The notes under the pieces were generated by a model. The model saw only the letters and a list, made by a program, of their open reading frames with translations, was not told the origin of the DNA and did not search any database. Made by a program: the position numbers and the translations under genes. A stretch of 64,000 nucleotides of DNA from Actinocrinis sp035653575 (GTDB lineage: Bacteria > Actinomycetota > Actinomycetes > Streptomycetales > Catenulisporaceae). Shown here in pieces: positions 33,308 to 47,485 of this stretch. Position 1 is the first letter of the stretch; every line of letters starts with the position of its first letter. The DNA is taken from contig NZ_DASRBQ010000124.1 in the NCBI RefSeq assembly GCF_035653575.1, positions 1-64,000 of the forward strand, given 5' to 3'.

Positions 33308-34791
33308 CTCGGCTCCGCGACGAGGTCGACCCCGTCGCTGTCCACGACGAGCGCGCTGATCAGGGCGCCGACCCGCAACCCGGCCGCGGCCGGGCCGATC
33401 AGGCGGACCGAGCCGTCGGTCTCCGGGCCCTGCTGCGCCGCGCGGCCCTCGACCTCGGCGCCGCCGGCGCCGGTCTCGACCCGCTCGACCAGCACCTCGA
33501 CCCGCTCGCCGATCCGCTCGGCGGCGCGCTGTGCGGTCAGCTCCTCGGCCAGCTCGGACAGCCGCGCGGCCCGCTCGTCGATCTCGTCCTGGTCCAGCTT
33601 GCCGTCGAAGCCGGCGGCCTCGGTGCCGTCCTCGTCGGAGTAGCCGAAGACGCCGATCGCGTCGAGCCGCGCCTCGGTGAGGAAGCCTTCGAGCTCCTTG
33701 TAGTCGGCCTCGCTCTCCCCGGGGAAGCCGACGATGAAGTTCGAGCGCGCCCCGGCCAGCGGCAGCTTCTCGCGGATCGAGGCGAGCAGGCCGAGGAAGC
33801 GCTCGGTGTCGCCGAACCGGCGCATGCGCCGCAGCACGTCCGGGGCGCTGTGCTGGAAGGACAGGTCGAAGTAGGGCGTCACCTTGGGCGTGGCCGCCAT
33901 CGCGTCGATCAGGGTCGGGCGCATCTCGGCCGGCTGGAGGTAGGAGACGCGGATCCAGTCCAGGCCGTCGATCGCGGCCAGCTCGGGCAGCAGGGTTTCC
34001 AGCAGCCGGATGTCGCCGAGGTCCTTGCCGTAGGAGGTGGAGTTCTCGCTGACCAGGACGACCTCGCGCACGCCCTGCTCGGCCAGCCAGCGGGCCTCGG
34101 CCAGGATGTCGGCGGGGCGGCGGGAGAGGAACGCGCCGCGGAAGGACGGGATAGCGCAGAAGGAGCATCGGCGGTCGCAGCCGGAGGCCAGCTTCAGCGC
34201 GGCGGAGGGTCCGTCGCCGAGGCGGCGGCGCAGCGTGCGCGGACCGGACGCCGGTGCGACGCCTTCAGGCAGGTCGGCGATGCTTGAGTGGCCGTGCGTG
34301 CCGTGTCCGGGCACGGATACCGCCGAGCCCGCGCGTTCGACCGGCGTCAGCGGCAGCAGCTTGCGGCGGTCGGACGGCGTGTGCGAGGCGACGTGTCCAC
34401 CGCTGAGGATCGTGCGCAGCCGGTCGCCGAGCTCCTGGTAGTGGTCGAAGCCGAGGACCGCGTCCGCCTCGGGCAGCTCGTCGGCCAGCTGCACGCCGTA
34501 ACGCTCGGCGAGGCAGCCGACGGCGACCACGGCCTTGGTGACGCCGTTGCCCTTGAGGTCGGCGGCGGACAGCAGCGTGTCGATCGAGTCCTTCTTGGCG
34601 GCGTCGACGAAGCCGCAGGTGTTGACGACCGCGACCTCGGCGGCCGCCGGGTCCTCGACCAGACTCCAGCCCTCGGCGGCGAGCCGGCCCGCCAGTTCCT
34701 CGGAGTCGACGTCGTTGCGCGCGCAGCCGAGGGTGATCAGGGCGACGGTGCGGCCCCCGGGATCCGTGGGCACAGTGCGGGACATGCCCAC
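33304..34791 (-). CDS. rimO: Ribosomal protein uS12 methylthiotransferase RimO
   Basis: Radical-SAM enzyme that methylthiolates Asp88 (E. coli numbering) of ribosomal protein S12, 495 residues. The N-terminal UPF0004 domain has three cluster cysteines (TLGCARN, NTCGF, VGCLAERYG); the radical-SAM domain has C-x3-C-x2-C in SGCDRRCSFCAIPSFRG; a C-terminal TRAM domain (about 420-490) completes the protein. An extra Ser/Gly/His-rich segment around 135-185 lies before the radical-SAM core. MiaB is excluded by the SFCAIPSFRG form, which is typical of RimO. Confidence 0.96.
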   Translation of the reverse strand: MGMSRTVPTDPGGRTVALITLGCARNDVDSEELAGRLAAEGWSLVEDPAAAEVAVVNTCGFVDAAKKDSIDTLLSAADLKGNGVTKAVVAVGCLAERYGVQLADELPEADAVLGFDHYQELGDRLRTILSGGHVASHTPSDRRKLLPLTPVERAGSAVSVPGHGTHGHSSIADLPEGVAPASGPRTLRRRLGDGPSAALKLASGCDRRCSFCAIPSFRGAFLSRRPADILAEARWLAEQGVREVVLVSENSTSYGKDLGDIRLLETLLPELAAIDGLDWIRVSYLQPAEMRPTLIDAMAATPKVTPYFDLSFQHSAPDVLRRMRRFGDTERFLGLLASIREKLPLAGARSNFIVGFPGESEADYKELEGFLTEARLDAIGVFGYSDEDGTEAAGFDGKLDQDEIDERAARLSELAEELTAQRAAERIGERVEVLVERVETGAGGAEVEGRAAQQGPETDGSVRLIGPAAAGLRVGALISALVVDSDGVDLVAEPR

Positions 34792-34846
34792 AAGGGTATC
34801 CGGAGAGCTTCGGTGCCTTTTCTCCGGAGCGGCCCGGCTTGGCGGC

Positions 34847-35899
34847 TCAGCCGCCCGACGCCGGGTTGTACGAGGCGCGGAAGACCTGGCCGGAGCTGCC
34901 CTGGGATCCGAGGTCGTGGCCGTTGACGACCAGGTCCACGGCCGCGGCGTCGCCGACGATGACGTCGAGCTTGCTGGCGTCGGTGAACTCCTGCGACTGG
35001 CCGGGCTGCAGGATGTTCCAGAACAGCTGCTGGCCGGCCGCGTTGGTGACGCCGAGCCAGCTGGGCGCCTTGCCCGCGATGACCCGCAGGTCGACCGTCT
35101 TCGGCTTGGGCGCGGCCGGGGGCGCCGGAGCCGCAGGCGCCGCTTGCTTCGCGGACGCTGCCTTCGGCTGCGCGTGGCTCGTCGCGGTGGCGGCGGCGTG
35201 CGCGGCTCCTTCCGAGCTGCTCGGCCACAGCTGCACGGCCGCGACGAGGCCGACCGCGGCCAGCGCGCCGATCAAGGCGAGCGACCAGTTCGCCCCGGCC
35301 TTCGCCGGAGTCTTCGCGCCGGCGAGGAAGGCGGCGGGCCGCTCGTTGACCGGCGGCGGTCCCTCGGCTCCGGCGATGAGTGCGGCGGCTGAGCCCGCGT
35401 CGGCGTCGGTGAAGTCGTCACGGCGCCGGTGCCTGAGCGGCGGCACCTCGGGTGGCGGGGTGGCGCCCGCCATCGGCACGAGCGACGGCACCGCACCGGG
35501 CACGATCGTCGGAAGTACCGAGCGTGCCCGTTGCGCTGCCGCCTTCTGTGCACCGCGCGGTGCGGTACCGACCGCCTCCTTCGCGGGCTGCGCGACGACA
35601 CGCGGCTTGCGCAGGTCGCGCTTCGTCAGCGGAGGCAGCCGGATCGCGCCGTATTCGGCGAGCAGCGGCGCGGGGTCGAGGCCGACCGCTTGGGCGTAGG
35701 CGCGGATATGTCCACGCGCGTACACGTCTCCGCCGCACTGCGCGAACTCGCCGGCCTCGATCCGGTGCAGCACCTCGGGCGTGATGCGGGTGCGCTCGCT
35801 GATCTGACGCGCGGTCAGCCCGGCGGACAGACGCGCGCCCTGAAGCCTCTCGCCGATCAGCCGATGCGGATCCCGCTGCCCGCCCTGCTCCTGCGCCAC
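34847..35899 (-). CDS. RodZ-like protein (XRE HTH, TM helix, DUF4115)
   Basis: 350-residue membrane protein. A cytoplasmic XRE-type HTH (about 15-80: LIGERLQGARLSAGLTARQI then YARGHIRAYAQAVGLDP) precedes a variable region, a TM helix (about 225-246, LALIGALAAVGLVAAVQLW) and an extracytoplasmic DUF4115 domain (about 275-345). This is the RodZ layout, a MreB-linked cell-shape protein; in actinobacteria the gene is fixed between ftsK and rimO and its role is not well defined. Start at 35899 gives the usual short lead before the HTH. Confidence 0.85.
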   Translation of the reverse strand: MAQEQGGQRDPHRLIGERLQGARLSAGLTARQISERTRITPEVLHRIEAGEFAQCGGDVYARGHIRAYAQAVGLDPAPLLAEYGAIRLPPLTKRDLRKPRVVAQPAKEAVGTAPRGAQKAAAQRARSVLPTIVPGAVPSLVPMAGATPPPEVPPLRHRRRDDFTDADAGSAAALIAGAEGPPPVNERPAAFLAGAKTPAKAGANWSLALIGALAAVGLVAAVQLWPSSSEGAAHAAATATSHAQPKAASAKQAAPAAPAPPAAPKPKTVDLRVIAGKAPSWLGVTNAAGQQLFWNILQPGQSQEFTDASKLDVIVGDAAAVDLVVNGHDLGSQGSSGQVFRASYNPASGG

Positions 35900-36079
35900 C
35901 TGGATCCCGCCTCTCGTTCCGCGCTGACCGGACTGCGTCGCCCCGTGCGTCTGAGATCAGCTATGCCCGGCCCGGCGGTGGCCCTCCCCTCCGGCCGCCC
36001 GCTTTCGCCCGATTGGCTTTCCTTCGCCCGGCCTAACGCGCGAGTCGGCGATCCGTCACTGGATCGCCCGCATCGGGGA

Positions 36080-38773
36080 CTATTCCTGCGGCTGGAGCGA
36101 GTCAAGCAGTTGCTGCAGATCGTCCGGCCTTATCAGGACGTCGCGCGCCTTGGCGCCCTCGGAGGGGCCGACCACGCCGCGCGATTCGAGCAGGTCCATC
36201 AGCCGGCCCGCCTTGGCGAAGCCGACCCGCAGCTTGCGCTGGAGCATCGAGGTCGAGCCGAACTGGGTGGAGACGACCAGCTCCGCGGCCTGGATCAGCA
36301 GCTCGAGGTCGTCGCCGATCTCCTCGTCGATCTCGCGCTTCTTCTCCACCGACTCGGTGACGTCCGGCCGGTACTCCGGGGTCAGCTGCTCCTTGCAGTG
36401 CTTGACGACCGCCTCGATCTCCTTGTCCGCCAGGTACGCGCCCTGGAGCCGGACCGGTTTCGAGGCACCCATCGGCAGGAACAGCGCGTCGCCCTTGCCG
36501 ACCAGCTTCTCCGCGCCGGGCTGGTCGAGGATGACCCGGGAGTCGGCCAGCGAGGAGGTGGCGAAGGCCAGCCGGGAGGGCACGTTCGCCTTGATCAGGC
36601 CGGTGACCACGTCGACGCTCGGGCGCTGGGTGGCCAGCACCAGGTGGATGCCCGCGGCGCGGGCCAGCTGCGTGATGCGCACGATCGAGTCCTCGACGTC
36701 CCGCGGCGCGACCATCATCAGGTCGGCGAGCTCGTCCACGATGACGAGGAGGTACGGGTACGGCCGGTACTCGCGTTCGCTGCCCAGCGGCGGCTTGAGC
36801 TTGCCCGCGCGCACCGCCTTGTTGAAGTCGTCCACGTGCCGGAAGCCGGAGTCGGCCAGGTCGTCGTAGCGCAGGTCCATCTCGCGCACGACCCACTGCA
36901 GGGCCTCCGCGGCCTTCTTCGGGGAGGTGATGATCGGGGTGATCAGGTGCGGGATGCCCTCGTACGCGGTCAGCTCGACCCGCTTGGGGTCCACCAGCAC
37001 CAGGCGCACCTCGTCCGGGGTGGAGCGCATCAGGATCGAGGTGATCAGCGTGTTGATGCAGGTGGACTTGCCCGCGCCGGTGGCCCCGGCGACCAGGATG
37101 TGCGGCATCTTGGTCAGGTTCGCGGTGATGTCCCGGCCCTCGACGTCCTTGCCGAGGCCGACCAGCATCGGGTGGTGGTCGGAGACCGCGGTCGGCGAGC
37201 GCAGGATGTCGCCGAGCGAGACCATCTCCCGGTCCATGTTCGGGATCTCGATGCCGATGGCCTGCTTGCCCGGGATCGGCGAGAGGATCCGCACGTCGGC
37301 CGAGGCCACCGCGTAGGCGATGTTCTTCGACAGGGCCGTGATCCGCTCCACCTTGACCGCGGGGCCGAGTTCGACCTCGTACCTGGTGACCGTCGGCCCG
37401 CGGGTGAACCCGGTGACCTGCGCGTCCACGGAGAACTGCTCGAAGACGCTGGTGAGCTGCTCGACGACTTGGTCGTTGGCCTTGGACCGCACCCGAAGCG
37501 GGACACCCTTTGCCAGCAGGTCCGGCGAGGGCAGTTCGTACACGACGTCGCCGGAGAGGGTCAGCTGCTCGACCCGCGGCACGGCCGGCACGTCAGAACG
37601 CTGTGATTCAGAACCCTGTGACCTGCCGCCGGCCTTCGCCGGGGACGGAGGCCCGCCGCGCGAGGGCTTGCGCTCCTGGGTCGGGAACGGCAGCACGACC
37701 GTCGGCTCGGCCTCGCCCGGATCGGCGTCGGGGTCGAGCCCAGGGACGGGATCGCCGAGCGGCAGGCCGTTCGCGGGGTCGAGGGCCGGATCGACGGGCC
37801 CTGGCTTGCGGCGCCTCGGCTGTCGCTGCGGAACGGGCAGGTCGGTCGGATCGTCCTCGACCACAGTCGGCATCTGATCCGGCGGCGGCGTGCCGCGCAG
37901 GATGCGGTACAGCATCGCGTCGGACTTGAAGCGCAGCGTGCGCAACCGGTCCGGGATGCGGTACACCGGCGTTGCCGTCGTCACCAGCAGGCCGAACGCG
38001 ACGACGATGAGCAGCAGCGGCACCGCAAGCCACTGCGACAGGACCGCGGAGATCGGTGCGGAGACGATGTATCCGAGCCAGCCGCCGCCGTGACGCATCG
38101 CCCGCGCGCCCATCGACGGGGTGGGCGCGCCGCGGGCGATGTGTACGAGCCCGGCGAAGCCGAGGGTGAGGAACGTAAGGCCGATGGCGATCCGGCCGGC
38201 CTCCTGCGTGGTCTCCCTCGGGTGTCGCATAACCCTGATGGCGAGGCCGATGAGGACGAGCGGGACCAGCTTGTCCAGCACACCGACGCCGCCGGTGATC
38301 ACGGTGATCAGGGCGCCGCCCACCTTGCCGGGAAGCTGGTGCCAGACCGCGGCGCCGACGATCAGCGCGGCCGCGAGCAGGCCGAGGCCGATGCCGTCGC
38401 GGCGGTGGTCGGGGTGCAGGTTGCGGGCGCCGGAGCCGGCCCGGCGGAACAGGTGCCCGGCGGAGCGCGCGACGCCCATCCACACGAGGGATATGGCGAC
38501 GGCGATGCCCTGCCAGAACAGCTCGAACGGGCCTTTGGTCACCGGCCGCGACGGGTTCGCCCGCCGGGCCCGGCTCGAACCGCCTCTGGTCCTGGTGCCC
38601 GCGGCGCTGCTCGTGGTGCGCCGCACGGTGCCGCCCTTGCCGCTCGCGCCGCTCTTGCGCTTCGCGCCCGAGCCGGCGCCGTTCTTGGCCGCACCCTCGC
38701 TGCTCGGGGACATGCCCGTATCCGAACCCGTCTTCTTCTGCCGGGTCGAAGGCGTTCGGGCAGAGGTCGCCAT
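36080..38773 (-). CDS. ftsK: DNA translocase FtsK/SpoIIIE
   Basis: Septal DNA pump that clears chromosomes at division or sporulation, 897 residues. A basic Ser/Thr-rich N-terminus of about 80 residues is followed by four to five TM helices (about 85-260), a Pro-rich linker (about 290-390), then the motor: alpha and beta domains with Walker A GATGAGKSTC and Walker B LLVIVDELADLMM, and a C-terminal gamma winged helix (about 815-890, LLIQAAELVVSTQFGSTSML) that reads polar sequences. Length and order are typical of the Streptomyces protein. It follows osaB by 68 bases. Confidence 0.96.
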   Translation of the reverse strand: MATSARTPSTRQKKTGSDTGMSPSSEGAAKNGAGSGAKRKSGASGKGGTVRRTTSSAAGTRTRGGSSRARRANPSRPVTKGPFELFWQGIAVAISLVWMGVARSAGHLFRRAGSGARNLHPDHRRDGIGLGLLAAALIVGAAVWHQLPGKVGGALITVITGGVGVLDKLVPLVLIGLAIRVMRHPRETTQEAGRIAIGLTFLTLGFAGLVHIARGAPTPSMGARAMRHGGGWLGYIVSAPISAVLSQWLAVPLLLIVVAFGLLVTTATPVYRIPDRLRTLRFKSDAMLYRILRGTPPPDQMPTVVEDDPTDLPVPQRQPRRRKPGPVDPALDPANGLPLGDPVPGLDPDADPGEAEPTVVLPFPTQERKPSRGGPPSPAKAGGRSQGSESQRSDVPAVPRVEQLTLSGDVVYELPSPDLLAKGVPLRVRSKANDQVVEQLTSVFEQFSVDAQVTGFTRGPTVTRYEVELGPAVKVERITALSKNIAYAVASADVRILSPIPGKQAIGIEIPNMDREMVSLGDILRSPTAVSDHHPMLVGLGKDVEGRDITANLTKMPHILVAGATGAGKSTCINTLITSILMRSTPDEVRLVLVDPKRVELTAYEGIPHLITPIITSPKKAAEALQWVVREMDLRYDDLADSGFRHVDDFNKAVRAGKLKPPLGSEREYRPYPYLLVIVDELADLMMVAPRDVEDSIVRITQLARAAGIHLVLATQRPSVDVVTGLIKANVPSRLAFATSSLADSRVILDQPGAEKLVGKGDALFLPMGASKPVRLQGAYLADKEIEAVVKHCKEQLTPEYRPDVTESVEKKREIDEEIGDDLELLIQAAELVVSTQFGSTSMLQRKLRVGFAKAGRLMDLLESRGVVGPSEGAKARDVLIRPDDLQQLLDSLQPQE

Positions 38774-38841
38774 GTTCGGAAGGCTAGCGGAAGATCAACG
38801 CCGAGGCGTGTTGCCGCGCCGCGGTGACGCCTGAAGCGCCG

Positions 38842-39489
38842 TCAGGCCAAGGCGTCTATCGCGGAACGCAGCCGGGAAAGCCGGGTGCTGAGTACCTCCA
38901 CGGTGCTCGCCAGTTCTTCGCGCGGCACGGATTCGCGCTCCGCGTCCCCGGCCAGCTTCTCAAGCGTCCGGGTGTGTTCCTCGACCGCGGCCAGCCGCGC
39001 CGACAACTCCGCGACCAACTGCGAGCCGGTGTCCGCCTCCGTGGCCCCGCCGGACTCCACCAGGCGGTGCGCCAGCAGCGCGGACTGCTCCTTGAGCAGC
39101 TGGTTCTTGCGATGCAGTTCCACGAACACGGAGACCTTGGCCCGCAGGATCCACGGGTCGAAGGGCTTGGACAGGTAGTCGACGGCGCCGGCCGCGTAGC
39201 CGCGGAAGGTGTGATGCGGGCCGTTGGACACCGCGGTCAGGAAGATGATCGGGATGTCCTTGGTGCGTTCCCGCCGCTTGATGTGCGCGGCGGTCTCGAA
39301 GCCGTCGAGTCCGGGCATCTGGACGTCCAGCAGGATCACCGCGAAGTCGTCGGTCAGCAGCGCCTTGAGCGCCTCCTCGCCGGAGCCGGCCCGCACCAGC
39401 GTCTGGTCGAGCGCGCCGAGCACGGCCTCGAGGGCCGTCAGGTTCTCCGGTCGATCGTCGACCAGCAGGATCTTCGCTCGGTCTGCCAC
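38842..39489 (-). CDS. osaB: Response regulator OsaB
   Basis: Receiver protein without a DNA-binding domain, 215 residues. The receiver (1-125) begins AKILLVDDRPENLTALEAVL, with phospho-acceptor Asp in VILLDVQMPGLDGFET and Lys in LSKPFDPW. The C-terminal 80 residues form a predicted coiled coil (heptads from about 125 to 210). This matches OsaB of S. coelicolor, needed for osmoadaptation and aerial growth. It lies 67 bases after osaA on the same strand. Confidence 0.9.
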   Translation of the reverse strand: MADRAKILLVDDRPENLTALEAVLGALDQTLVRAGSGEEALKALLTDDFAVILLDVQMPGLDGFETAAHIKRRERTKDIPIIFLTAVSNGPHHTFRGYAAGAVDYLSKPFDPWILRAKVSVFVELHRKNQLLKEQSALLAHRLVESGGATEADTGSQLVAELSARLAAVEEHTRTLEKLAGDAERESVPREELASTVEVLSTRLSRLRSAIDALA

Positions 39490-39556
39490 GCGTTCCGTCG
39501 CCTTCCGTCAGCGGCGGCCGGGGTGCTGCGGCCGCCTGTCCGTTTCCGCGATCGGT

Positions 39557-44083
<4,527 letters not shown>

Positions 44084-44284
44084 GGGGTCTACTCCTCGCT
44101 CACGGGCCGGCCGGGTCGCGGCTCAGGGTGAGCTGCAGACACCGGGCGGGTACGTACACACCTGAGCCAGTCTCGCACCGTATCAGGCGATGGGGAAAGA
44201 AAGGCAGAATTCCACCTACAGAACGGGACCATACGAACACTTTCCGTTCCTTCACATCGTGGCCGGGGTCGATACGATCGACGA

Positions 44285-46531
44285 GTGAGCAAGGCGGATG
44301 ACGACGCGTTGAACGATCTGAACACGGCACTGTTCGGTCCCGACCCCTCGGCGGTGGGGCCGGCCCGCGCGTTCGTCCGCGAGACAGTCGGCAAGTGGGG
44401 CGGCGAGTCGGTGGTCGACGACGCCGTGCTCATCGCCAGCGAATTGGTGACCAACGCGATCGTGCACGCCGGAACTCCGGCCGAGGTCTCCTGCACCTTG
44501 CTGCGCGACTACGACGGCGAGGCGGCCGCGGTGCGCGTCGCGGTGGCCGACCGCCATCCGGGACGGGCCATTCCGGCGCTGAACGGCGGCTGGGAGGAGG
44601 AGGTCGGCGGGCTTGAGGTCGGGATGCCGGAAGGCGGCCGCGGCCTCTACCTGTCCGCGCAGCTCGCGTCGTCTTGGGGCGTGCAGTACACACATTCGAT
44701 GAAGCAGGTCTGGTTCGTCCTCGATCTCGACGGCGGGCGCGACGATCACGGACCAGTGCTCGCCCCGCCGCAGGGCTCTTCCAGCGCGGCCGAGGCAGGC
44801 AGCGTCCGTCCGGCGAACAGCAACCGCAACGCCATCGCAGACCTCGACGACTACCTCGCGCTCACCGCGGAGAAGATCAAGGGCCTGCTGGATGCGGACG
44901 GCGCGTTCGTACTGCTCGCGGAGGACGGCGGCCCGGACAACGGACTGCGGTTGCGCGCACAGACCGGCTTGCCGCCGGGAATGCCGCAAGTCACCTCGCC
45001 GCCGAGCGCGGCCGGCCGGATCGGGCTGACCGGACTGCCCGCCGTGTACCCGGATCTGCGCGGGCCGTCCGACCACGGCACGCCGCTCATCAGTGCGCTG
45101 GCGGCGGGCGGAATGCGCTCCATGGCGACGGCTCCCCTGACCGCGACACCGGGCATCGCCGGGCTCTACGGCACCACCGGCCTGCTCTGCGTCGTCTCCC
45201 GCGAGCCCGGCCGCTTCACCGAACAGGACGCGCTGCGCCTCGGCGAGGGCGCGGAACGCATAGCCGCCATCGTCGAATCCGCCCGGCTCGCCGAAGCAGG
45301 CAGGGCCCGCCGCGGCGCGCTTTCCTTCCTGGCCGAGGCCGGCGAGCTGCTCGCCGGGTCGCTGGACCCGGAGCGGACCCTCGCGCTGGCCGCGCAGCTG
45401 GTGGTCCCGTCGCTCGCCCGCTGGTGCGCGGTGCACCGGCTGGACGAGGCGGGCCGGGCTACCCTGGCGCTGGTCTGGCACGCGGACGAGAGCCTGCACG
45501 ACCCGCTGGAGAAGGCGGTGATCGATTCGGGCGCGCCGGAGGAGTCGAGCACCGCGGAGGAGTGGCCGCTGCTGGCCGGAGTGCCGGAGGCGGAGGCGTT
45601 GCGGGCCGGCGAGCTGCTCATCGTTCCGCTCTCGGCGCGCGGCAGGCAGCTTGGCACGCTCACCCTGGCCAGCCCGGCCGAGTACCGGTTCCCGCACGAC
45701 ACCGCGGAACTGGCCTGGGACCTCGGCCGCCGCGTCGCGGTCACCTACGACTCAGCGCTCGCATACGCGGGCCGCAGGGAAACCGCGCACGCGCTCCAGT
45801 CCTCGCTGCTGCCGCCCCTGGTGCCCGACGTGCCCGGCGCGGACATCGCGGTGGTCTACAACCCGGCGGGAAACACCGAGGCGCCGGCCCACTTGAGCCA
45901 GGACGCGCTGGTCGGCGGGGACTTCTACGACGTGTTCGAGATCCGGCAGGGCTGCTGGGGTCTGGCGATCGGCGACGTGTGCGGCACCGGTCCCCAGGCG
46001 GCGGCGGTCACCGGCCTTGCGCGGCACGCGCTGCGGCTGCTCGCGCGGGAAGGGCTCAGGCCGCCGGCGGTGCTGGCCAGGCTGAACCGGGCGATCCTGG
46101 ACGAGGGCGAGCGTAGCAGGTTCCTGACGCTGCTCTACGCCGAGGCCGAGCCGCTGGCCGACGGGTCGCTCAACCTCGCGCTGGTCTGCGCCGGCCACCC
46201 GCCGCCCCTGGTGCTGCGCCAGGACGGCGCGGTCGTGCCTGGTGCGGAAAGCCAGCCGCTGCTGGGCGTGCTGGACGGCGACCCGGGCTTCCACCTCGAC
46301 TCGCTGATCCTCAAGCCGGGCGAGACGCTGCTGGCGTTCACCGACGGGGCGAGCGAGCGCCGCAGGGGCGATCAGATGCTCGACTCGGACGGCCTGGCGA
46401 GCGTCCTGGCCGAGTGCCGGACCATGTCCGCCGCCGCCGTGGCGGCTCGAGTGCAGCGCGCGGTCGAGGAGTTCGGCGACGCCCCGCTGTCCGACGACAT
46501 GGCCATCCTGGTGCTGCGCGCGGCAACCTGA
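44285..46531 (+). CDS. osaC: OsaC-like anti-sigma kinase / PP2C phosphatase
   Basis: Multidomain regulator, 748 residues, GTG start. An N-terminal RsbW-type HATPase domain (about 10-150) has SELVTNAIVHAG and PEGGRGLYL; a GAF-like region covers about 185-330; a second GAF-like region covers about 345-490; a C-terminal SpoIIE/PP2C domain (about 520-745) has VGGDFYDVF, IGDVCGTGP and PLSDDMAILVL with its metal-binding Asp residues. OsaC of S. coelicolor has this kinase-PAS/GAF-phosphatase order and turns off SigB after osmotic stress. Divergent from osaA across a 201-base gap. I saw no convincing SigB-type promoter there. Confidence 0.88.
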   Translation: MSKADDDALNDLNTALFGPDPSAVGPARAFVRETVGKWGGESVVDDAVLIASELVTNAIVHAGTPAEVSCTLLRDYDGEAAAVRVAVADRHPGRAIPALNGGWEEEVGGLEVGMPEGGRGLYLSAQLASSWGVQYTHSMKQVWFVLDLDGGRDDHGPVLAPPQGSSSAAEAGSVRPANSNRNAIADLDDYLALTAEKIKGLLDADGAFVLLAEDGGPDNGLRLRAQTGLPPGMPQVTSPPSAAGRIGLTGLPAVYPDLRGPSDHGTPLISALAAGGMRSMATAPLTATPGIAGLYGTTGLLCVVSREPGRFTEQDALRLGEGAERIAAIVESARLAEAGRARRGALSFLAEAGELLAGSLDPERTLALAAQLVVPSLARWCAVHRLDEAGRATLALVWHADESLHDPLEKAVIDSGAPEESSTAEEWPLLAGVPEAEALRAGELLIVPLSARGRQLGTLTLASPAEYRFPHDTAELAWDLGRRVAVTYDSALAYAGRRETAHALQSSLLPPLVPDVPGADIAVVYNPAGNTEAPAHLSQDALVGGDFYDVFEIRQGCWGLAIGDVCGTGPQAAAVTGLARHALRLLAREGLRPPAVLARLNRAILDEGERSRFLTLLYAEAEPLADGSLNLALVCAGHPPPLVLRQDGAVVPGAESQPLLGVLDGDPGFHLDSLILKPGETLLAFTDGASERRRGDQMLDSDGLASVLAECRTMSAAAVAARVQRAVEEFGDAPLSDDMAILVLRAAT

Positions 46532-46608
46532 TTCGCCCTGTCCGGTTCGCCTGGGCACCGAACAACGAACGCCGAATCCGTGTTCTGCGTCAAAGGGTCG
46601 GGGGCTTG

Positions 46609-47352
46609 TCAGCGCCCTGGCAGGTTCGCAAGCGCCTGGGACCGGCGGGCCACGAGCTCCGCGTAAGTGCCCTCTCGCTCAGCCCAGCGGTGCATATGGA
46701 CGCCCCGAACAAGGATCTCGTTGGGTGTGGGGTTCTGCGCCAGCAGGGCCATCACCTCATCGATGAAGGCGTCCAGGTCCAGCGCGTTCGGATTCAGCCG
46801 CTTGTGCTCCGGCCGCGTGGCCACGGCCGGCGGCACGAGCTCGGCGACCTCGACGCCCGTACCGAGCAGTTGCTGACGAAGCGCCTCGCTATAGGCGTGG
46901 ACCCCGGCCTTGGACGCGGCGTACGTCGGCATCAGCGGGAACGGCAGGAAGGCGATACCCGAGGTCACGGTGATGAACGTGCCGGCGCCGCGGGCGATGA
47001 GGTGCGCGGTGAAGGCGTCGATCACCCGGATCGTGCCGAGCAGATTCGTGGCGATCGTGCTCTCGGCGGCGGCGATGTGCGACCGGTCGCGCAGATCCTC
47101 GGTGAGCATGACTCCGGACATCGTCACCACGACGTCCAGGTCCGGATGACTCTCGAGCACGCTGTCGCGAGCCCGCAGGACCGAGTCCGGATCGGTCACG
47201 TCGATGTCCACCGTCGGGAGGTCGTCGACGTTCGCGGTCTTGCGGCCGCCGACGACAACGGTGCTGCCCTCGGCAGCGAACCGGCGGGCCAGCGCCAGCC
47301 CGATTCCCGACGTGCCTCCCACGATCAGGACAGTGCGGTTTGAGATATCCAT
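46609..47352 (-). CDS. Short-chain dehydrogenase/reductase
   Basis: 247-residue NAD(P)-dependent oxidoreductase of the classical SDR family. Cofactor motif GGTSGIGLAL at about 12-21; the family NAG motif is replaced by TMSGV near 82; catalytic Ser and Y-x3-K are seen in TVTSGIAF and YAASK. The C-terminal region (PHMHRWAER-like end) resembles DltE-type SDRs. Substrate unknown. Divergent from an MmyB-type regulator across 133 bases, a very common actinobacterial pair in which the regulator controls the SDR. Confidence 0.88.
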   Translation of the reverse strand: MDISNRTVLIVGGTSGIGLALARRFAAEGSTVVVGGRKTANVDDLPTVDIDVTDPDSVLRARDSVLESHPDLDVVVTMSGVMLTEDLRDRSHIAAAESTIATNLLGTIRVIDAFTAHLIARGAGTFITVTSGIAFLPFPLMPTYAASKAGVHAYSEALRQQLLGTGVEVAELVPPAVATRPEHKRLNPNALDLDAFIDEVMALLAQNPTPNEILVRGVHMHRWAEREGTYAELVARRSQALANLPGR

Positions 47353-47485
47353 GCCGGGCTCCTCGTGTGGAACGGACGGTATGTCTCAACGCTCGGGCGC
47401 GCGGCGGGCAGCAGGAAGGGCCCCGTTGATCCAGGGAGTGACAGGACCCCCTTCTGCGGGCGGATGCGGGGTTAGCGTGTCTTTG

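Noticed and set aside
44084..44284. SigB-type promoter (GGGTAC at about 44146) between osaA and osaC
   Set aside because: No GNNT element at the required 14-16 base distance upstream, so the match is not convincing.
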